Positions 61,045 through 64,000 of a stretch of DNA of 64,000 nt are shown one piece after another (the stretch's first letter is position 1; every line of letters starts with the position of its first letter). The stretch is from G963677325 sp963810555 (lineage in GTDB: Bacteria > Bacteroidota > Bacteroidia > Bacteroidales > Prolixibacteraceae), in assembly GCA_963810555.1 (NCBI GenBank), contig CAWENX010000017.1, positions 124,001-188,000 on the forward strand, written 5' to 3'. The notes beneath the pieces were generated by a model. The model was not told the DNA's origin. It did not search any database and saw only the letters and a program-made list of their open reading frames with translations. The translations under genes and the position numbers were made by a program.

Positions 61045-61878
61045 ATGAGAGTAATTATTCAGTCTGAGGCCGAAAGTGTAGCCCGATGGTCAGCTGTATA
61101 CATAGCCAAACGAATCATAAATGCTAATCCTTCACCTGAGAAACCCTTTGTTCTGGGTCTGCCTACAGGAAGCAGTCCACTCGGAACATATAAGGAACTG
61201 ATCAGTTTATGTCGTCAGGGAAAGGTCTCATTTCAGAATGTTGTAACCTTCAACATGGATGAATATGTAGGATTACCCAGGGAGCACCCCCAGAGCTATC
61301 ATTCGTTTATGTGGAATAATTTCTTCAGTCATATCGATATAAAACCTGAAAATGCAAATATCCTAAACGGTAATGCTCCTGATCTGAAGGTCGAATGCCT
61401 TGAATACGAAGAGAAAATAAAGGCCACTGGGGGCATCGATCTGTTCCTGGGTGGTGTGGGCGAGGACGGACACATTGCTTTCAATGAGCCGGGATCAAGC
61501 CTTACTTCGCGGACGAGGGACAAGAAACTGAATCATGATACCGTCCTGGTGAACAGCCGTTTCTTTGGCAACGATATCCATCTCGTACCTGACACAGCGC
61601 TTACAGTGGGTGTTGCCACCATTACGGATGCAAGGGAAGTGATTATTCTGGTGACTGGACGAAACAAGGCCCGTGCCTTGCACAAAGCCGTCGAATGCGG
61701 GATCAACCATATGTGGACCGTTTCAGCGCTCCAGCTTCACAGTCACGCTATGATCGTGTGCGATGATGATGCCACCATTGAGCTGAAAGTAGGAACTTGG
61801 AAATATTTTAAAGAAATCGAAAGTAAATACCTTGATCCTGAATCGCTGTGGCTCGACAAGAATCAGCTCGGGTGGTAA
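61045..61878 (+). CDS. nagB: Glucosamine-6-phosphate deaminase
   Basis: It converts glucosamine-6-phosphate to fructose-6-phosphate and ammonia. The 277-residue protein has GLPTGSSPLGTYKEL, the catalytic D72/E73 in NMDEYVGL, the ring-opening E140, D141 and H143 in GVGEDGHIAFNEPGS, and MWTVSALQLH. No nagA or PTS gene adjoins it. A palindrome at 61889-61908 lies between its stop and that of araD. Confidence 0.96.
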   Translation: MRVIIQSEAESVARWSAVYIAKRIINANPSPEKPFVLGLPTGSSPLGTYKELISLCRQGKVSFQNVVTFNMDEYVGLPREHPQSYHSFMWNNFFSHIDIKPENANILNGNAPDLKVECLEYEEKIKATGGIDLFLGGVGEDGHIAFNEPGSSLTSRTRDKKLNHDTVLVNSRFFGNDIHLVPDTALTVGVATITDAREVIILVTGRNKARALHKAVECGINHMWTVSALQLHSHAMIVCDDDATIELKVGTWKYFKEIESKYLDPESLWLDKNQLGW

Positions 61879-61888
61879 AAATCAGTAG

Positions 61889-61908
61889 AGACAAGGCATG
61901 CCTTGTCT
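61889..61908. repeat. Palindrome between nagB and araD
   Basis: AGACAAGGCATGCCTTGTCT is a perfect 20-bp palindrome, followed by TTATAA. It sits 10 bp past nagB and 25 bp past the araD stop on the other strand, so it may serve both as a terminator. It is related to 40205-40233. Confidence 0.8.
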
Positions 61909-61933
61909 TTATAAGCGGATCGTAGTAAATTGA

Positions 61934-62593
61934 TCATTCGAGAAAGTGTCTGTTCAGGAAGTCCCTGTCAACCGGGTTTACTCTCTTCAGGTTTAAAGTA
62001 CGGTAAGCCATTCGGGCAACCTTTTCAAGAACAACGGTATGATCAAAAGCGCTTTGTACATCTTTTCCCCAGCAAAACGGTCCGTGTCCGTAAACAAGCA
62101 CTCCTGGTATTCTCAGGGGATCTATTTTTAGCGATTCAAATGTTTTCACAATCATTTTGCCTGTTTCAAGCTCGAGATCTTCAATATGCTTTTCAATGTT
62201 GACGGGTTTTGTACAGGGAATCTCCCCGTTGAAAAAGTTGGCATGGGTTATCCCTAACGGAGGTATGCCCATTCCCGCCTGTGCCCAGCATGTGGCATAT
62301 TCGGAATGGGAATGTACGATTGCCCCTATATCTTTAAAATTCCGGTATAATTCGAGGTGGGTGTTGGTGTCGGTTGAAGGCTTGAGGTTCCCTTCAACAA
62401 TATTTCCTTCATAATCCAAAACGACCATATCGGCAGGGATCATTTCATCATATGATACTCCCGAAGGTTTTATGACCACCAGACCATCTTCACGGCTGAT
62501 AGCGCTAACATTGCCCCAGGTATAGATTACAAGTCCCTGTTCCAGCAGTTTCAGGCTGATCCTGTAAACCTGATTCTTCAGTGTTTCAAGCAT
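61934..62593 (-). CDS. araD: L-ribulose-5-phosphate 4-epimerase
   Basis: This is a class II aldolase-fold epimerase that makes D-xylulose-5-phosphate from L-ribulose-5-phosphate (L-arabinose pathway), or a close relative acting on another phospho-sugar. The 219-residue protein has TWGNVSAISREDGLVVIKPSG, the zinc-site HSHSEYATCWAQAG, GITHANFFNGEIPCT and the third His in VYGHGPFCWGKD. It is about 12 residues shorter than the E. coli protein at the C-terminus. Confidence 0.93.
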   Translation of the reverse strand: MLETLKNQVYRISLKLLEQGLVIYTWGNVSAISREDGLVVIKPSGVSYDEMIPADMVVLDYEGNIVEGNLKPSTDTNTHLELYRNFKDIGAIVHSHSEYATCWAQAGMGIPPLGITHANFFNGEIPCTKPVNIEKHIEDLELETGKMIVKTFESLKIDPLRIPGVLVYGHGPFCWGKDVQSAFDHTVVLEKVARMAYRTLNLKRVNPVDRDFLNRHFLE

Positions 62594-62761
62594 ACGATTA
62601 AAGAATTGTCACTTCACCAAATAATGACCTAAAGATGGCGATTATTTTCAAAATTGTTCATTCCTAATTCGTATTAATGCCCCCCAGATTAAGAAAATCA
62701 TAAATGAACCAAATAATTCATTCTACACTGGTCTGTATTCATTTGTCCCGTGGCGTCATTC

Positions 62762-62781
62762 AATCCCGAAGCATCGGGATT
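62762..62781. repeat. Palindrome next to the M13 peptidase stop
   Basis: AATCCCGAAGCATCGGGATT ends at the base before the M13 stop codon (62782). Its arms match those inside feoAB and between the SpoU gene and tamL. Only the plus-strand side has a T run, so it is not a typical terminator for the minus-strand peptidase. Confidence 0.8.
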
Positions 62782-64000
62782 TTACCAGATCTTCGCTCTC
62801 TGATCAGGAGGAAGATACATTTTATCTCCCGGTTTTACGTTGAAGGCAGCATAGAACTGCGGCAAATTCCTTAAAGGACCATTTACCCTGAAATGCCCCA
62901 AAGAATGTACATCTTCTTTGGTACGCCGGAGAATTTCCTTGTCGCGTATATTCGAAGCCCAGACATGGGCATAGGCAAGAAAAAATCTCTGATCAGGAGT
63001 AAAACCATCAATCTTTCCCGTTTCCTTGCTGGCCGTTTTGAATGCCTGCCAGGAAATATTCAGGCCTCCGAAGTCTGCAATATTTTCGCCGAGAGTTAAT
63101 TTTCCATTTGCATGAATTGAATCAATTACAATGAAACTATCGAACTCATCTACAAGTACCTTTGTGTGCTCATCAAATCTTTTTGAATCTTCAGCTGTCC
63201 ACCAGTCTTTAAGATTCCCGTTTTTATCAAATTTACGCCCTTCATCATCAAATCCATGTGTCATTTCATGACCTATTACCACCCCGATCGCACCATAATT
63301 TACAGCATCATCGCCATGCATATAAAAAAACGGGGGCTGGAGGATAGCTGCAGGGAATACAATTTCATTCTTGTCCGGGCTGTAATAGGCATTAACTGTC
63401 TGAGGTGACATGAGCCACTCACCCTTATCCACAGGTTTATTAATTTTATTGTAATTATAAGCAGTTTCAAATTGATCTGATCTCATTACATTTAAAACAT
63501 AGGCATCATCTTTTAAAACCAGTGCAGAATAATCACGCCATTTATCAGGATAACCGATTTTGACATTCATGGCTGCAAGTTTTTCCAATGCTTTTTGTTT
63601 TGTTTCAGGGGCCATCCAATCAAGGTTTTTAATTCTCTCTGCAAAGGCAGCACGTAAGTTATTGACCAGTTTAATCATCCTTTCCTTTGCTTCAGGCGGG
63701 AAATATTTTTCAACATACAATTTTCCCAATGCTTCACTGAGCGTTCCACTGGTTACTCCGATTACACGCTTCCAGCGCGGTCTTAACTCCTTGACACCTG
63801 TCATTGCCTTACCATAAAAATCAAAGCTTGCATTGACAAATTCGTCTGAAAGATAGGGTGCAGTACCATTGATAAGATTCCATTTTAAATAAATTTTCCA
63901 GTCTTCAACGGGAACTGTCTTCAATAAAACACTGATTTCCTTTATAAATTCAGGCTGATTTATATTGATTTCTCCCGGATCACCCACATTGGAAGCCCTG
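62782..64000 (-). CDS. M13-family (neprilysin/PepO) metallopeptidase, C-terminal part
   Basis: This is a zinc endopeptidase, usually exported in Bacteroidetes. The visible part, about 406 residues, has the zinc motif VIGHEMTHGFDDEGR, the third ligand in GENIADFGGL, NAYYSPDKNEIVFPAAILQPPFF, and the C-terminal family ending in PDQRAKIW. The frame is open to the window edge (ASNVGDPGE), so the N-terminal part lies beyond 64000 and a GTG at 63987 is not the start. Confidence 0.95.
   Translation of the reverse strand, partial: RASNVGDPGEININQPEFIKEISVLLKTVPVEDWKIYLKWNLINGTAPYLSDEFVNASFDFYGKAMTGVKELRPRWKRVIGVTSGTLSEALGKLYVEKYFPPEAKERMIKLVNNLRAAFAERIKNLDWMAPETKQKALEKLAAMNVKIGYPDKWRDYSALVLKDDAYVLNVMRSDQFETAYNYNKINKPVDKGEWLMSPQTVNAYYSPDKNEIVFPAAILQPPFFYMHGDDAVNYGAIGVVIGHEMTHGFDDEGRKFDKNGNLKDWWTAEDSKRFDEHTKVLVDEFDSFIVIDSIHANGKLTLGENIADFGGLNISWQAFKTASKETGKIDGFTPDQRFFLAYAHVWASNIRDKEILRRTKEDVHSLGHFRVNGPLRNLPQFYAAFNVKPGDKMYLPPDQRAKIW

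Noticed and set aside
1..64000. tRNA, rRNA and common riboswitch sequences
   Set aside because: I looked for tRNA T-loop words, rRNA-like blocks and conserved leader motifs in the gaps and saw none. A covariance-model search would be needed to exclude divergent ones.

Overview
The window is a chromosomal stretch from a member of the Bacteroidota, most likely an anaerobic or facultative Bacteroidales-like lineage. The evidence is a SusC/RagA TonB-linked outer-membrane protein, a GldB-like lipoprotein next to nadE, a MurF-Alr fusion, a TamL-type lipoprotein BamA homologue, a fused FeoA-FeoB, DUF4271, DUF4369-TlpA, DUF1573 and FISUMP proteins, a sulfatase and other glycan genes, and several TAnnTTTG-type -7 promoter boxes. 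Long AT-rich gaps separate short operons. I found no rRNA, tRNA or CRISPR array.

Layout. 0-2 kb: 5' part of a susC gene with a local reading-frame disturbance. 2.5-5.1 kb: HAD phosphatase, REP-like repeats, rsmI and a conserved hypothetical. 5.6-8.6 kb: tdk overlapping murF-alr. 8.7-12.1 kb: nadE, a beta-barrel protein and gldB. 12.7-18.6 kb: DUF1080 lipoprotein, pfkA, DUF1573 protein, meaB and a TlpA thioredoxin. 18.7-26.4 kb: rnpA, hemD, DUF4271, ybaK, polA, an ArsR regulator and a polyprenyl synthase. 26.4-29.8 kb is accessory DNA: two paralogous small secreted proteins (one frameshifted), ORF6N, a broken VapBC pair and a MORN-like lipoprotein. Three of these genes share one upstream promoter/leader element. 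30-34 kb: deoC, MazG-like, dtd, a VTT membrane protein and a sulfatase. 34-39 kb: feoAB with its small Cys-rich partner, yqhD and argF. 39.1-40.6 kb: a decayed insertion sequence and a palindrome cluster. 40.6-43 kb: an unrecognised 752-residue secreted protein. 43-50.4 kb: nadD-gmk-yicC, a frameshifted FAD oxidoreductase, a SpoU methyltransferase and tamL. 50.5-57.1 kb: a carbohydrate-catabolic cluster (creatininase-like, MFS, GH88-like, TIM-barrel isomerase, Gfo/Idh/MocA, SDR). 57.5-64 kb: Fn3/FISUMP lipoproteins, a Tat-exported Gfo/Idh/MocA protein, nagB, araD and the 3' part of an M13 peptidase.

The most unusual signal lies between the genes. At least five intergenic loci (5.3, 12.4, 30.0, 43.0 and 57.2 kb) carry arrays of 11-bp units. 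The unit sequence differs from locus to locus, but the same boundary word (roughly CGCCGGTGTT) recurs, and three arrays turn back on themselves as inverted arrays. Other dispersed palindromes (TCCCGA..TCGGGA, GTAGAGAC.., GTCAGCTAAAGCTGAC) occur, one of them inside the feoAB coding sequence. Several conserved genes (susC, ybaK, the FAD oxidoreductase, one small paralogue) carry single-base frameshifts, some in compensating pairs. Either local gene decay or assembly indels could explain these.
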